Position numbers and translations under genes: made by a program. The notes beneath the pieces are model-generated. The model made no database searches. It was given only the letters and a program-made list of their open reading frames with translations, and was not told where the DNA came from. Source: an uncultured Bacteroides sp. (lineage in GTDB: Bacteria > Bacteroidota > Bacteroidia > Bacteroidales > Bacteroidaceae). Taken from it: 42,713 nucleotides of DNA. Positions 9,238-17,253 of the stretch are shown here, in pieces. The stretch lies in the NCBI GenBank assembly GCA_947038155.1, contig CAMQVH010000022.1:1-42713 (forward strand), written 5' to 3'. The number at the start of each line of letters is the position of its first letter. Positions within the stretch are counted from its first letter, which is position 1.

Positions 9238-10221
9238 ATGAAATCTCCTATTTTTTCGATTGTTATCCCTTGTTATAATTCGTGGCGATATATGGAGCGT
9301 GGACTTCATTTTTTAGAAAAACAGACGTTTATAGATTTTGAGGTAATTTTTGTTGATGATTGCTCGACTGATGATACGTATTGTCAGTTAGAAAAATATC
9401 AGCAACAAAGTATACTTAGTATACGGATTATTCGAAATATAAAGAATAGCGGTCCTGGGGAGTCACGTAATTATGGTATTAAAATGGCTAAAGGCGACTA
9501 CATAGCCTTTTTGGATAGTGACGATTGGTATGAAGTTGATTTTTTAGAGAAAATGTATGGACAACTTCAAAAAACAGGTGCTGATATTGTATTTTGTGAT
9601 TTTTACCGTGATTTTGGAAATGGCAATAAAAAATGCATAAAGAGTACAGCGGTATATCATAAGTTAGAAGAGAAAAAAGCATTTATAGCATTATGTTTTG
9701 ATAGTTTGTGTACCTCAGTTGTAAAACGTACATTATTTGATAAAGTTTCAATTCCTGCTATATATAATGCAGAGGATACAGCAATGATGCCAATTTTGGT
9801 TTATAAATCTTCTAAAGTATCATATATTTCTCAACCATTATATCATTATTTATATCGTCCAGGATCTTTATCTACGGCTAAAAGTGATCAGATTGCAAAA
9901 TCTTTTTATCAGGCTTTTAGTTTTCTTGCTAATAGTATACCTAATGAGTATAAAGATGAAATTTGCTTTCGTGGCATAAAAATGTTACTATATGGTGTAT
10001 TTTATCATGTCATTAGATTAGGAGGAAATCCGAAAAAAGCAGAAAAAATGATAGCTGAATTTTTTAAATCTTACCCAAAATGGAGATGTAATCAATACTT
10101 TCACACTTTGCCTTTTCGCAAAAAGTTTTTTGTATATATGGTTGATTGGCATGCCTATAGTATACTGCGGCTTTATTGTAAAGTTCAAGAATTTCTTTTT
10201 AATAAAAAATTTAATATATAA
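9238..10221 (+). CDS. Glycosyltransferase family 2
   Basis: GT-A fold enzyme with SIVIPCYNSWRYMERGL at residues ~7-23, EVIFVDDCSTDDTY, GPGESRNYGIKMAKGDY and the metal-binding AFLDSDDW at about 91-98. As in the GT2 gene at 7001, a later acidic element (NAEDTAMMP) is followed by QPLYHYLYR, so the two enzymes are probably related but not recent duplicates. It likely adds a sugar to the repeat unit. The gene starts four bases after the polymerase stop. The sugar donor is not identifiable from sequence. Confidence 0.9.
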   Translation: MKSPIFSIVIPCYNSWRYMERGLHFLEKQTFIDFEVIFVDDCSTDDTYCQLEKYQQQSILSIRIIRNIKNSGPGESRNYGIKMAKGDYIAFLDSDDWYEVDFLEKMYGQLQKTGADIVFCDFYRDFGNGNKKCIKSTAVYHKLEEKKAFIALCFDSLCTSVVKRTLFDKVSIPAIYNAEDTAMMPILVYKSSKVSYISQPLYHYLYRPGSLSTAKSDQIAKSFYQAFSFLANSIPNEYKDEICFRGIKMLLYGVFYHVIRLGGNPKKAEKMIAEFFKSYPKWRCNQYFHTLPFRKKFFVYMVDWHAYSILRLYCKVQEFLFNKKFNI

Positions 10222-10222
10222 T

Positions 10223-11044
10223 ATGCTTACAGCTTCAATTGTATCTTACCATCATCGTATAAGTGAGATAAAACAAGTTATGGATTGTGTCTTGGCTGGA
10301 CCAGTAGAAAAACTATATGTGATAGACAATTCATTAGATGATCGTTTACGGGAGTTGGAATGTGTCTCGGATCGGGTTCATTATATACATAGTGTGAATC
10401 GTGGGTACGGTGCAGGACATAATATTGCCATTCAGGAAGCAATGGATTTGGGAGCAACTTATCATGTGGTTGTAAATCCTGATATTTACTTTGAAACTGG
10501 AGTGTTAGAAAAGTTAGTGTCATTTATGAACTTGCATAAAAATGTGGGACAAATTATGCCCAAAGTCTATTATCCGAATGGTGAATTGCAATATCTGTGT
10601 AAGCTAATACCTACTCCCTTTGATTTGATGTTTAAACGTTTCTTACCTTCTTCAATTGTGGAAAGACGTATGATTAAATTTCAGTTACGCTTTACAAAAT
10701 ACAATAAAATAATGAATGTGCCTTATTTGTCTGGGTGTTTTATGTTTTTTCGCATATCTGCTTTACAAGATATTGGGTTATTTGATGAACGTTTTTTTAT
10801 GTATCCAGAAGATATAGATATTACTCGCCGTATGCATGAAAAGTATATGACTATTTTTTTTCCTGAAGTATCTATTGTTCATGCACATGCTGCTGCTTCA
10901 AAAACAAATAAAAAAATGTTAAAAATACATATTTTAAATATGATTAAATACTTTAATAAATGGGGATGGCTATTTGACTTAAAACGAAGAAACATAAATA
11001 AGCGTGTACTTGGTGAATTACAAAAAATGAGTGTTGATCTATAA
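10223..11044 (+). CDS. Glycosyltransferase family 2, rhamnosyltransferase-like (WbbL type)
   Basis: The ATG at 10223 is chosen because MLTASIVSYHHR begins the GT2 fold exactly there and follows the previous stop by one base; an in-frame extension to 10130 would overlap the upstream gene by 90 bases. Motifs: YVIDNSLDD (about 34-42), RGYGAGHNIAI (about 59-69), VVNPDI (variant DxD, about 83-88), and YLSGCFMFFR followed by GLFDERFFMYPEDIDITRR, the hallmark of the WbbL/rhamnosyltransferase branch. RfbC two genes downstream makes a dTDP-L-rhamnose precursor, which fits a rhamnosyltransferase, though the donor is inference. Confidence 0.85.
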   Translation: MLTASIVSYHHRISEIKQVMDCVLAGPVEKLYVIDNSLDDRLRELECVSDRVHYIHSVNRGYGAGHNIAIQEAMDLGATYHVVVNPDIYFETGVLEKLVSFMNLHKNVGQIMPKVYYPNGELQYLCKLIPTPFDLMFKRFLPSSIVERRMIKFQLRFTKYNKIMNVPYLSGCFMFFRISALQDIGLFDERFFMYPEDIDITRRMHEKYMTIFFPEVSIVHAHAAASKTNKKMLKIHILNMIKYFNKWGWLFDLKRRNINKRVLGELQKMSVDL

Positions 11045-11093
11045 AACGACTTTGTTTTTTATCTGATGTATTTATTTTATTAGTATAATAATT

Positions 11094-11720
11094 ATGGGGT
11101 ATAATGAAGATTTCATTCCTGATGGGATGAATGCCTTTGAACGCAATGTTAAGCGGATTGGGGATTGTGTAATTGCAGTAGTATTAATGATTATTTTTTC
11201 TCCATTATTTTTGATATGTTATATAGCTGTAAAGCGTGAGGATGGTGGACCTGCAATATTTAAGCAGGAGCGTATCGGAAGATTTGGGCGTCCATTTTAT
11301 ATCTATAAGTTTCGCAGTATGCGATTAGATGCAGAATCTGCTGGACCACGTCTTTATATTGGAGGGAAGGACAGCCGATTAACTAAAATTGGTAAATTCC
11401 TTCGTGAACATCATTTGGATGAGTTGCCTCAACTTTGGAATGTATTTTGTGGTGATATGGCTTTTATTGGACCACGACCTGAACGAAAATTTTATATTGA
11501 TCAAATAATGGAACATGATTCGCGTTATTGTTTTTTATATCAGATTCGTCCTGGAGTAACTTCTTATGCTACATTGTATAATGGTTATACAGATACTATG
11601 GAGAAAATGTTGCGCCGTTTACGGTACGATTTATTCTATTTGCAACATCGATCGTGGTGGTTTGATTTTAAAATATTAGTAAAAACATTTTTGAGTATTT
11701 GTTTTGGAAAGAAATTCTGA
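11094..11720 (+). CDS. Undecaprenyl-phosphate sugar phosphotransferase (initiating, short WcaJ/PglC type)
   Basis: 208-residue PF02397-type bacterial sugar transferase that starts repeat-unit assembly by moving a sugar-1-phosphate from a UDP-sugar to undecaprenyl phosphate. Visible elements: one N-terminal hydrophobic helix (about 22-44), a KQERIGRFGRPFYIYKFRSM block, HHLDELPQLWNVFCGDMAFIG and GPRPER; all are family signatures with the catalytic D-E and R residues. Lack of the four extra N-terminal helices makes it the short monotopic form. It is the only priming enzyme in the window. A gap of 49 bases precedes it, AT-rich, without a clear promoter. Confidence 0.92.
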   Translation: MGYNEDFIPDGMNAFERNVKRIGDCVIAVVLMIIFSPLFLICYIAVKREDGGPAIFKQERIGRFGRPFYIYKFRSMRLDAESAGPRLYIGGKDSRLTKIGKFLREHHLDELPQLWNVFCGDMAFIGPRPERKFYIDQIMEHDSRYCFLYQIRPGVTSYATLYNGYTDTMEKMLRRLRYDLFYLQHRSWWFDFKILVKTFLSICFGKKF

Positions 11721-11763
11721 GTTGTATCAATGAATGAAGGAGTTTATGTAGAGAAATAAAGTA

Positions 11764-12312
11764 ATGGAAATTATAAAGACTAATATAGAAGGAGTCGTTA
11801 TTATCGAACCCCGTATTTTTAAAGACGATCGTGGTTATTTCTTTGAATCTTTTTCTCAAAGAGAATTTGAGGAAAAGGTTTGTAAAACGACCTTTGTTCA
11901 AGATAATGAAAGTAAGTCTAGCTATGGAGTATTGAGAGGCTTACATTTCCAGAAACCTCCTTTTGCTCAAAGTAAATTAGTGCGAGTTATAAAAGGAGTT
12001 GTGTTAGATGTTGCTGTTGATATAAGAAAAGGCTCTCCTACATTTGGGCAATATGTATCTGTAGAATTAACAGGTGAAAATCATCGTCAGTTTTTTATAC
12101 CTCGTGGATTTGCTCATGGATTTAGTGTTTTAAGTGAAGAAGTGATTTTCCAATATAAATGTGATAACTTCTATTCTCCTCAAAGTGAAGGAGCAATAGC
12201 ATGGAATGATCCGGATTTGAATATTGATTGGCGTATTCCTGCTGAAAAAGTGGTTCTCTCAGAGAAAGACAGTAAGCATCCAAGGTTAAAAGATTGGCAG
12301 AATGTGTTTTAG
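11764..12312 (+). CDS. rfbC: dTDP-4-dehydrorhamnose 3,5-epimerase
   Basis: 182 residues, normal length for RmlC/RfbC. Motifs: IFKDDRGYFFESF, SSYGVLRGLHFQ with the catalytic histidine, KLVRVIKGVVLDVAVD, RQFFIPRGFAHGF, and YKCDNFYSP carrying the catalytic tyrosine. It converts dTDP-4-keto-6-deoxy-D-glucose to the L-lyxo epimer, the third step of dTDP-L-rhamnose synthesis. rfbA, rfbB and rfbD are not in this window, so they are either upstream in the locus or elsewhere in the genome. It is the last gene of the polysaccharide operon, followed by a long hairpin at 12408. Confidence 0.95.
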   Translation: MEIIKTNIEGVVIIEPRIFKDDRGYFFESFSQREFEEKVCKTTFVQDNESKSSYGVLRGLHFQKPPFAQSKLVRVIKGVVLDVAVDIRKGSPTFGQYVSVELTGENHRQFFIPRGFAHGFSVLSEEVIFQYKCDNFYSPQSEGAIAWNDPDLNIDWRIPAEKVVLSEKDSKHPRLKDWQNVF

Positions 12313-12407
12313 GATATTACTCCAATTACCTGCAATTCAGTTCTTAGAATTGAAATAAACGACGATTGGGAGCATATTCTTGAACGAATGCACCGATAAA
12401 AAGAAAA

Positions 12408-12445
12408 AAACATTGAGAAGATTGTATTGAATCTTCTCAATGTTT
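12408..12445. terminator. 16-bp perfect hairpin after the capsule operon
   Basis: AACATTGAGAAGATT (from 12409) pairs perfectly with AATCTTCTCAATGTT (to 12444) around a 6-base loop; one more A-T pair extends it to 12408-12445. The A-tract lies on the left side (12400-12410), so a classical U-tract follows the stem only for transcription coming from the right (minus strand). For the capsule operon it can still act as a processing or Rho-assisted stop. Confidence 0.65.
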
Positions 12446-13230
12446 GAATCCAATCATTAAGAAGATTTTTTCAAGCTTCCCAATGATTTTTGTAAGCTTT
12501 CAAAGTGACATAATGACAAAAAGGACATATGGCCTCTTTTATAAATTCTTATGATGCGTTCTTTAAACTACTTTGCTGATTTTTAATTTATTGATTGCCT
12601 TTTATGGACTGTTTTTATGTGATTGCCGAAATCGTATTTTACGCGAGCTAGATTGTTGCTTTGTTGATGAACGCTTTCGGTAGTTTACCAATAAAGTGTT
12701 GGATATTGTACGGATTATTTAAAGGATGAAGTGTGGGAGATAGCATTAAGGACAATAATAACTGGTTATGCTCATAACAACAGGAAATCAGGCAGATATT
12801 TGTACACGATTTTAGGAAAACATGCTCTTTGCTTTCTGTTTTTTACCTTGCTGATCCGCTTCTTTTTCCTCATTGCCATCTTCAAAACTATCATGTGCCT
12901 TTTTGTCCTTTTGTCTTTTTGAGAGAGAAGGATAAAGCGAAGTGTAGAATGCGGATGAGTGTATGTAACTTTTTGTAAACCAGATTATAACATGTTATTT
13001 ATTTCTCGGATAGGGAAAACGGAATCCTCAAAATAGGTTGTAATATCGCGTAATATGCTTTTGGGGGAATATTTTTGTGGCAGGCTTCGCAAACGAGGAG
13101 ATTTCATTGATCAACAGTTTATTGGTTTAAGAAAATGTGCTACAAAAAAACTAGCTGGTTTCTTTTTTGTTTTCTATTCTTGATAGGAGAGGTAATTTTT
13201 TGACATAAAAGCTTTCTTTATTTAATTTAT
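12446..13230. other. Gene-poor boundary between capsule locus and core genes
   Basis: About 0.8 kb without a convincing gene in any frame. The only small open frames (for example 12731-12922 on +) lack a ribosome-binding context and family resemblance. A loose inverted pair of GACAAAAAGG-type words occurs at about 12516 and about 12908. Composition is AT-rich like the capsule genes. I read it as decayed or spacer DNA at the capsule island edge. Confidence 0.5.
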
Positions 13231-13234
13231 TTTA

Positions 13235-13242
13235 TATCTTTG
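13235..13242 (+). promoter_or_regulatory. Bacteroides-type -7 box (TATCTTTG) for the DUF805 gene
   Basis: TATCTTTG matches TAnnTTTG and lies about 54 bases before the ATG at 13296. The -33 region has no good TTTG at 19-21 bases spacing, so the call rests on the -7 box and position. Confidence 0.5.
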
Positions 13243-13295
13243 CTAGCATATCAAGATTACAATCAACTATTTATTCACATAAACTTAATAAAATT

Positions 13296-13769
13296 ATGTT
13301 CAAAGCTCCTTTTTCTTTTGACGGTCGTATTCGTAGAATCGAATATTTCCTGTCTGGTATTATCGGTGGTATCGTTTTTGGTGTTGCCTATTCTCTCGGT
13401 TTAGCTACTTTGTTTCTTGGTGCGGCTGCCGGTTCCGCGGGTGGTTCCCTGTTTGGTATCTTGATTGGTATCGTAGCGGGAATAGCCTCTATATGGTTCT
13501 CTTTGGCGCAGGGCGTGAAGCGGTTGCATGACTTGAACAAGTCCGGTTGGTTGATACTCATTTGCTGTGTTCCTATCATCGGATGGGTGTTCAGTCTCTA
13601 TATGTTGTTTGCCGATGGTACGGTAGGTCCTAATCAGTATGGTGAAGATCCGAAGAACCGTATGCCATATCAGCCGCAGCCAACTTCTGTAAATGTAACA
13701 GTGAATGTGTCGAGAGAAACTCCTGCTGAAGCACCTGCTGAAGAAGAAAAAACAGAAAAAGCCGAATAG
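13296..13769 (+). CDS. DUF805 family membrane protein
   Basis: 157 residues. The opening FSFDGRIRRIEYFLSG is the DUF805 (YhaH-like) signature, followed by three to four hydrophobic segments (about 17-42, 45-68, 85-107) and the conserved VKRLHDLNKSGW between helices. A glycine/alanine-rich helix pair sits in the middle. The C-terminal ~40 residues are a proline/glutamate-rich soluble tail (TPAEAPAEEEKTEKAE). The function of the family is not established; it is an inner-membrane protein of unknown role. A good intrinsic terminator follows at 13793, so it appears monocistronic. Confidence 0.85.
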   Translation: MFKAPFSFDGRIRRIEYFLSGIIGGIVFGVAYSLGLATLFLGAAAGSAGGSLFGILIGIVAGIASIWFSLAQGVKRLHDLNKSGWLILICCVPIIGWVFSLYMLFADGTVGPNQYGEDPKNRMPYQPQPTSVNVTVNVSRETPAEAPAEEEKTEKAE

Positions 13770-13792
13770 TCTTTAATAAGCAGAAATATGGT

Positions 13793-13830
13793 TGCCTCTT
13801 GCAAAATTCGTTTTGCGAGAGGCATTTTTT
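13793..13830 (+). terminator. Intrinsic terminator after the DUF805 gene
   Basis: TGCCTCTTGCAAAA pairs with TTTTGCGAGAGGCA (one G-T wobble) around a TTCG tetraloop and is followed by six to seven T residues. Confidence 0.9.
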
Positions 13831-13833
13831 TAC

Positions 13834-13841
13834 TACCTTTG
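13834..13841 (+). promoter_or_regulatory. -7 box TACCTTTG for ridA
   Basis: TACCTTTG fits TAnnTTTG; expected start is about 13848, giving a ~25-base leader to the ATG at 13873. It immediately follows the upstream terminator. Confidence 0.65.
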
Positions 13842-13872
13842 AGGATTGGTAAACAGAAAAAAGAAGATAAAT

Positions 13873-14247
13873 ATGAAAAAAGTAATTTGCAGTGAAAAAG
13901 CACCGGGAGCTATCGGTCCTTATAGTCAGGCGATAGAAGCCAATGGAATGGTATTCGTATCGGGTCAGTTGCCTATCGATGCGGCTACCGGAAAGATGGC
14001 GGAAGGAATTGAAGAACAGGCACGCCAGTCGTTGGAGAATATAAAACACATCCTGGAAGAAACAGGGTTGACAATGGGAAACATTGTAAAAACGACTGTA
14101 TTCCTTCAGGATATGTCTTTCTTTGCCGGAATGAACGGCGTATATGCTACGTATTTTGACGGAGCTTTTCCGGCACGTTCGGCTGTGGCCGTAAAGGCTT
14201 TGCCGAAGGATGCGTTAGTGGAGATTGAGTGTATCGCGGTTCGCTAA
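13873..14247 (+). CDS. ridA: RidA family reactive enamine/imine deaminase
   Basis: 124 residues from ATG 13873 (MKKVICSEKAPGAIGPYSQA), the standard RidA start; an in-frame ATG at 13846 would place the start at or before the predicted transcription start and is not used. Motifs: APGAIGPYSQAI, GMVFVSGQLPID, and the C-terminal PARSAVAVKALPKDALVEIE with the substrate-binding arginine. RidA hydrolyses reactive 2-aminoacrylate and related enamines formed by PLP enzymes, protecting the cell. Its last 33 bases overlap the 3' end of folC on the opposite strand. Confidence 0.93.
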   Translation: MKKVICSEKAPGAIGPYSQAIEANGMVFVSGQLPIDAATGKMAEGIEEQARQSLENIKHILEETGLTMGNIVKTTVFLQDMSFFAGMNGVYATYFDGAFPARSAVAVKALPKDALVEIECIAVR

Positions 14248-15690
14248 CAAATCGGCGACAATAAAACTGCTGCCTCCCACGAAGATGAAGTCTTTAGGGG
14301 GGCAGTTTTCTTTTGCTGCCCGTACGGCATCCACTACGGTAGGGTAGGAGGTGCCTTTCAGTCCCGCTTCCAAAGCCATTTTCATCAGCTCATCTTCCGG
14401 CATTGCACGTTTCACGCTCGCTTTGGTGAAATAGTAGGTGGCGTCTTTCGGCAACAGTTCCAGAACACTGCTGATATCCTTGTCGCTGACCATGCCGAAT
14501 ACAATATGCAATTCCTGATGCAACTTTTCGTGTATATACTTCAATTGCTTGCGAATACTTTTAAAGCCATCAACGTTGTGGCCTGTGTCACAGATGAGGT
14601 CAGGATAGCTTTGGAGTTTCTGCCAGCGTCCCATCAGACCGGTCATCTCGCATACATTAGAGAATCCGGTATGGTAATCTTTATTACAGATTTCATATCC
14701 CAGGTTCTTTAAAATATCCAGTGCTGCCAGGATTGTGAGACAATTTTCTGTTTGATAGAGACCGCTCAGTTCGTAGTATAATCCCGTCATAAAACTGGAA
14801 TTATGAATGGATATTGCGTCTTTTCTTTTATCCATGATTCTGTCTATCGCACGTATGGCGTCAGCCGGGTTGATAAGAGAGACAAATTGCATCATTTTCA
14901 TTGGAAGCGTCTGTATCTGCTGAAGCTTTATTTCCTCCTCCAATAATTCCTGCAAATCGGCTCTGGACTCCTTCAAGTTATCATATGACAAATATTGCAC
15001 ATGGGTGAAACTCTTTAATTCTTCCGAGAAGGTGATGAAGGTATTCATTGCCTTGGCTTTCATCGTAAATACTCTTTTCACCGCTCCAGATACTTTTCCC
15101 ACTACTACCGGAACATCTTCTTTGATAATTCCTGCCTTTTCTTTGGCTATTTTATTCAGTGTGTGGCCCAGATATTGCATATGGTCGAAACCGATATTGG
15201 TAATAACACACAGATCGGGGGTGATGATATTGGTACAATCCAGACGTCCGCCCATGCCTACCTCGATCACTGCCACATCTACCTTCTGATCGGCAAAATA
15301 GCGGAATGCCATTGCCGTAGTGAGTTCGAAGAAAGAAGGGTGCAGAGGTTCGAAAAAGGAACGGTGGTTTTCTACAAAGTTGACCACATACTCTTCGGGA
15401 ATCATTTCACCATTGATACGGATACGCTCGCGGAAATCAATCAGATGCGGGGAAGTGAATAACCCGACTTTATAGCCCGCAGCTTGTAGCACGGCAGCGA
15501 TCGTATGCGAACAGGAACCTTTTCCATTTGTCCCGGCGATATGTATCGTTCTGAATTCTTGATGCGGATGACCTAAATGTTCGTCCAATTTGTGTGTTGT
15601 CTCTAAACCTGGCTTATATGCTTTGCCACCTATTTGCTGAAACATAGGTGCACTTTCATATAAGTACTTTAAAGTGTTCTGATAATCCAT
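14215..15690 (-). CDS. folC: Bifunctional folylpolyglutamate synthase / dihydrofolate synthase
   Basis: 491 residues; Mur-ligase-like ATP-dependent enzyme that adds glutamate to dihydropteroate and to folates. Motifs: IAGTNGKGSCSH P-loop (residues 53-59 GTNGKGS), VGLFTSPHLIDFRERI, VAVIEVGMGGRLDCTNI, VITNIGFDHMQYLG with KEKAGII, and DTGHNVDGF in the C-terminal domain. It is some 50-60 residues longer than the common bacterial form, the extra length being an insertion at about 195-290. The frame closes at 14215 inside the ridA coding sequence, so the two genes are convergent with overlapping ends and have no room for a terminator between them. Confidence 0.95.
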   Translation of the reverse strand: MDYQNTLKYLYESAPMFQQIGGKAYKPGLETTHKLDEHLGHPHQEFRTIHIAGTNGKGSCSHTIAAVLQAAGYKVGLFTSPHLIDFRERIRINGEMIPEEYVVNFVENHRSFFEPLHPSFFELTTAMAFRYFADQKVDVAVIEVGMGGRLDCTNIITPDLCVITNIGFDHMQYLGHTLNKIAKEKAGIIKEDVPVVVGKVSGAVKRVFTMKAKAMNTFITFSEELKSFTHVQYLSYDNLKESRADLQELLEEEIKLQQIQTLPMKMMQFVSLINPADAIRAIDRIMDKRKDAISIHNSSFMTGLYYELSGLYQTENCLTILAALDILKNLGYEICNKDYHTGFSNVCEMTGLMGRWQKLQSYPDLICDTGHNVDGFKSIRKQLKYIHEKLHQELHIVFGMVSDKDISSVLELLPKDATYYFTKASVKRAMPEDELMKMALEAGLKGTSYPTVVDAVRAAKENCPPKDFIFVGGSSFIVADLLANRDTLNLH

Positions 15691-15821
15691 GTTTTATAAT
15701 ATTTAACTCCGGGCAATCTTTATTGCTCGCAAAATTGTTTATCTTTAGAACCATCATTCCAACTGTAAACGGAGGATTGATGAATGAGACTGCAAATATC
15801 AACATTAAAATCTAAGAAATC

Positions 15822-17147
15822 ATGGGAACTAAGAAAAATTTTGTAATTGACACAAATGTTATTCTTCACGACTATAATTGTTTGAAGAATTTTCAGGAAA
15901 ATGATATTTATCTCCCCCTTGTCGTACTGGAAGAACTGGACAAGTTCAAGAAAGGAAACGAGCAGATTAATTTCAATGCCCGTGAGTTTGTTCGGGAACT
16001 GGATTTGCTGACAAGTGACGAACTTTTCTCTAAAGGAGTGAGTCTGGGAGAAGGATTGGGACGCCTGTTCATTGTCCCCGGCAATGTGGATGCTCCCAAG
16101 GTTCATGAATCTTTTCCGGTGAAGAAACCCGATCATCTGATATTGGCAGCCGTTGAATATCTGGCGGGCAAATATCCGAAGACTCCGGCTATCTTAGTGA
16201 CCAAGGATGTGAACTTGCGTATGAAGGCACGTTCCATCGGTATTACCAGTGAAGACTATATCACAGATAAAGTATCCAATGTCGATATATTCGAGAAATC
16301 CAATGAGATCTTTGAAAACGTGGATCCGGCATTAATCGACCGTATCTATTCCTCCAAAGAAGGCATCGACCTGAGTGAATTTGACTTTAAAGACGTCATT
16401 CATCCTAACGAATGCTTTGTTCTGAAGAGTGACCGGAACAGTGTACTGGCACGCTACAATCCTTTTACCCATTCCATCTGCCGCGTCACGAAGGGACGCA
16501 ACTATGGCATTGAACCTCGCAATGCCGAACAGAGTTTTGCTTTCGAGATACTGAACGATCCGAACGTCAAACTGGTGGCATTGACAGGAAAGGCAGGAAC
16601 GGGTAAGACATTGCTGGCTTTAGCGGCAGCTTTAGGTAAGTTGACTGATTATAAGCAAGTATTGCTGGCACGTCCGGTGGTGGCGTTGTCCAACAAAGAT
16701 ATCGGTTTCCTTCCGGGAGATGCACAGGAAAAAGTTGCTCCATATATGCAACCGCTGTTTGACAACCTGAATGTGATCAAACGTCAGTTTGCCGCTAACT
16801 CGACCGAAGTGAAACGTATCGAAGATATGCAGAAGAGCGAGCAACTGGTGATTGAAGCGCTGGCATTTATCCGCGGGCGTAGTTTGAGTGAAATGTACTG
16901 TATCATTGACGAAGCGCAGAACCTGACTCCGAATGAAATAAAAACGATCATTACCCGTGCAGGCGAAGGCACGAAGATGGTGTTTACGGGAGATATCCAG
17001 CAGATTGACCAGCCGTATCTGGATAGTCAGTCTAATGGTCTTGTATATATGATCGACCGTATGAAAGACCAGAATATCTTTGCACATGTCAATCTGGTGA
17101 AAGGTGAACGCAGTCAGTTGAGTGAGTTGGCCAGTAATCTGTTATAA
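15822..17147 (+). CDS. PIN domain + PhoH-like ATPase
   Basis: 441 residues. N-terminal PIN nuclease-like domain (about 5-150): FVIDTNVILHDYNC, VVLEELDKFK and ILVTKDVNLRMKA supply the acidic metal-site residues. C-terminal PhoH helicase-like ATPase: Walker A GKAGTGKT at about 256-263, VLLARPVVALSNKDIGFLPGD, Walker B YCIIDEAQNL and VFTGDIQQID. This PhoH2-like layout is linked in other bacteria to RNA unwinding and cleavage; its role here is inferred. It is divergent from folC with a ~130-base intergenic region containing TATCTTTA at 15740, a weak -7 match. A bidirectional terminator follows at 17163. Confidence 0.92.
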   Translation: MGTKKNFVIDTNVILHDYNCLKNFQENDIYLPLVVLEELDKFKKGNEQINFNAREFVRELDLLTSDELFSKGVSLGEGLGRLFIVPGNVDAPKVHESFPVKKPDHLILAAVEYLAGKYPKTPAILVTKDVNLRMKARSIGITSEDYITDKVSNVDIFEKSNEIFENVDPALIDRIYSSKEGIDLSEFDFKDVIHPNECFVLKSDRNSVLARYNPFTHSICRVTKGRNYGIEPRNAEQSFAFEILNDPNVKLVALTGKAGTGKTLLALAAALGKLTDYKQVLLARPVVALSNKDIGFLPGDAQEKVAPYMQPLFDNLNVIKRQFAANSTEVKRIEDMQKSEQLVIEALAFIRGRSLSEMYCIIDEAQNLTPNEIKTIITRAGEGTKMVFTGDIQQIDQPYLDSQSNGLVYMIDRMKDQNIFAHVNLVKGERSQLSELASNLL

Positions 17148-17162
17148 ATAATAAAGAACTAA

Positions 17163-17228
17163 AAAAAAGAAGAATGAAGAATTACCGGTAGTATAAATGC
17201 GCCGGCGGATTCTTCATTCTTCTTTTTT
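17163..17228. terminator. Bidirectional terminator between phoH and the dihydroorotate dehydrogenase-like gene
   Basis: A 20-bp stem: A6 + GAAGAATGAAGAAT (17163-17182) pairs with ATTCTTCATTCTTC + T6 (17209-17228). T-tracts lie on the exit side in both directions, as expected between convergent genes. A partial third copy of TTCTTCATTCTT sits at about 17244. Confidence 0.85.
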
Positions 17229-17253
17229 ATTCTTTGTTTCTAGTTCTTCATTC

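Noticed and set aside
12313..12399. In-frame continuation after the rfbC stop ending ...DDWEHILERMHR
   Set aside because: It looks slightly protein-like but has no start and no recognised family; RfbC already has its normal length.
12516..12918. Inverted GACAAAAAGG-type words as a possible invertible promoter
   Set aside because: The match is short and imperfect, no promoter lies between them and no invertase is nearby.
12731..12922. 63-codon frame in the capsule-boundary gap
   Set aside because: No family resemblance, low-complexity hydrophobic/phenylalanine-rich sequence and no promoter or ribosome-binding site.
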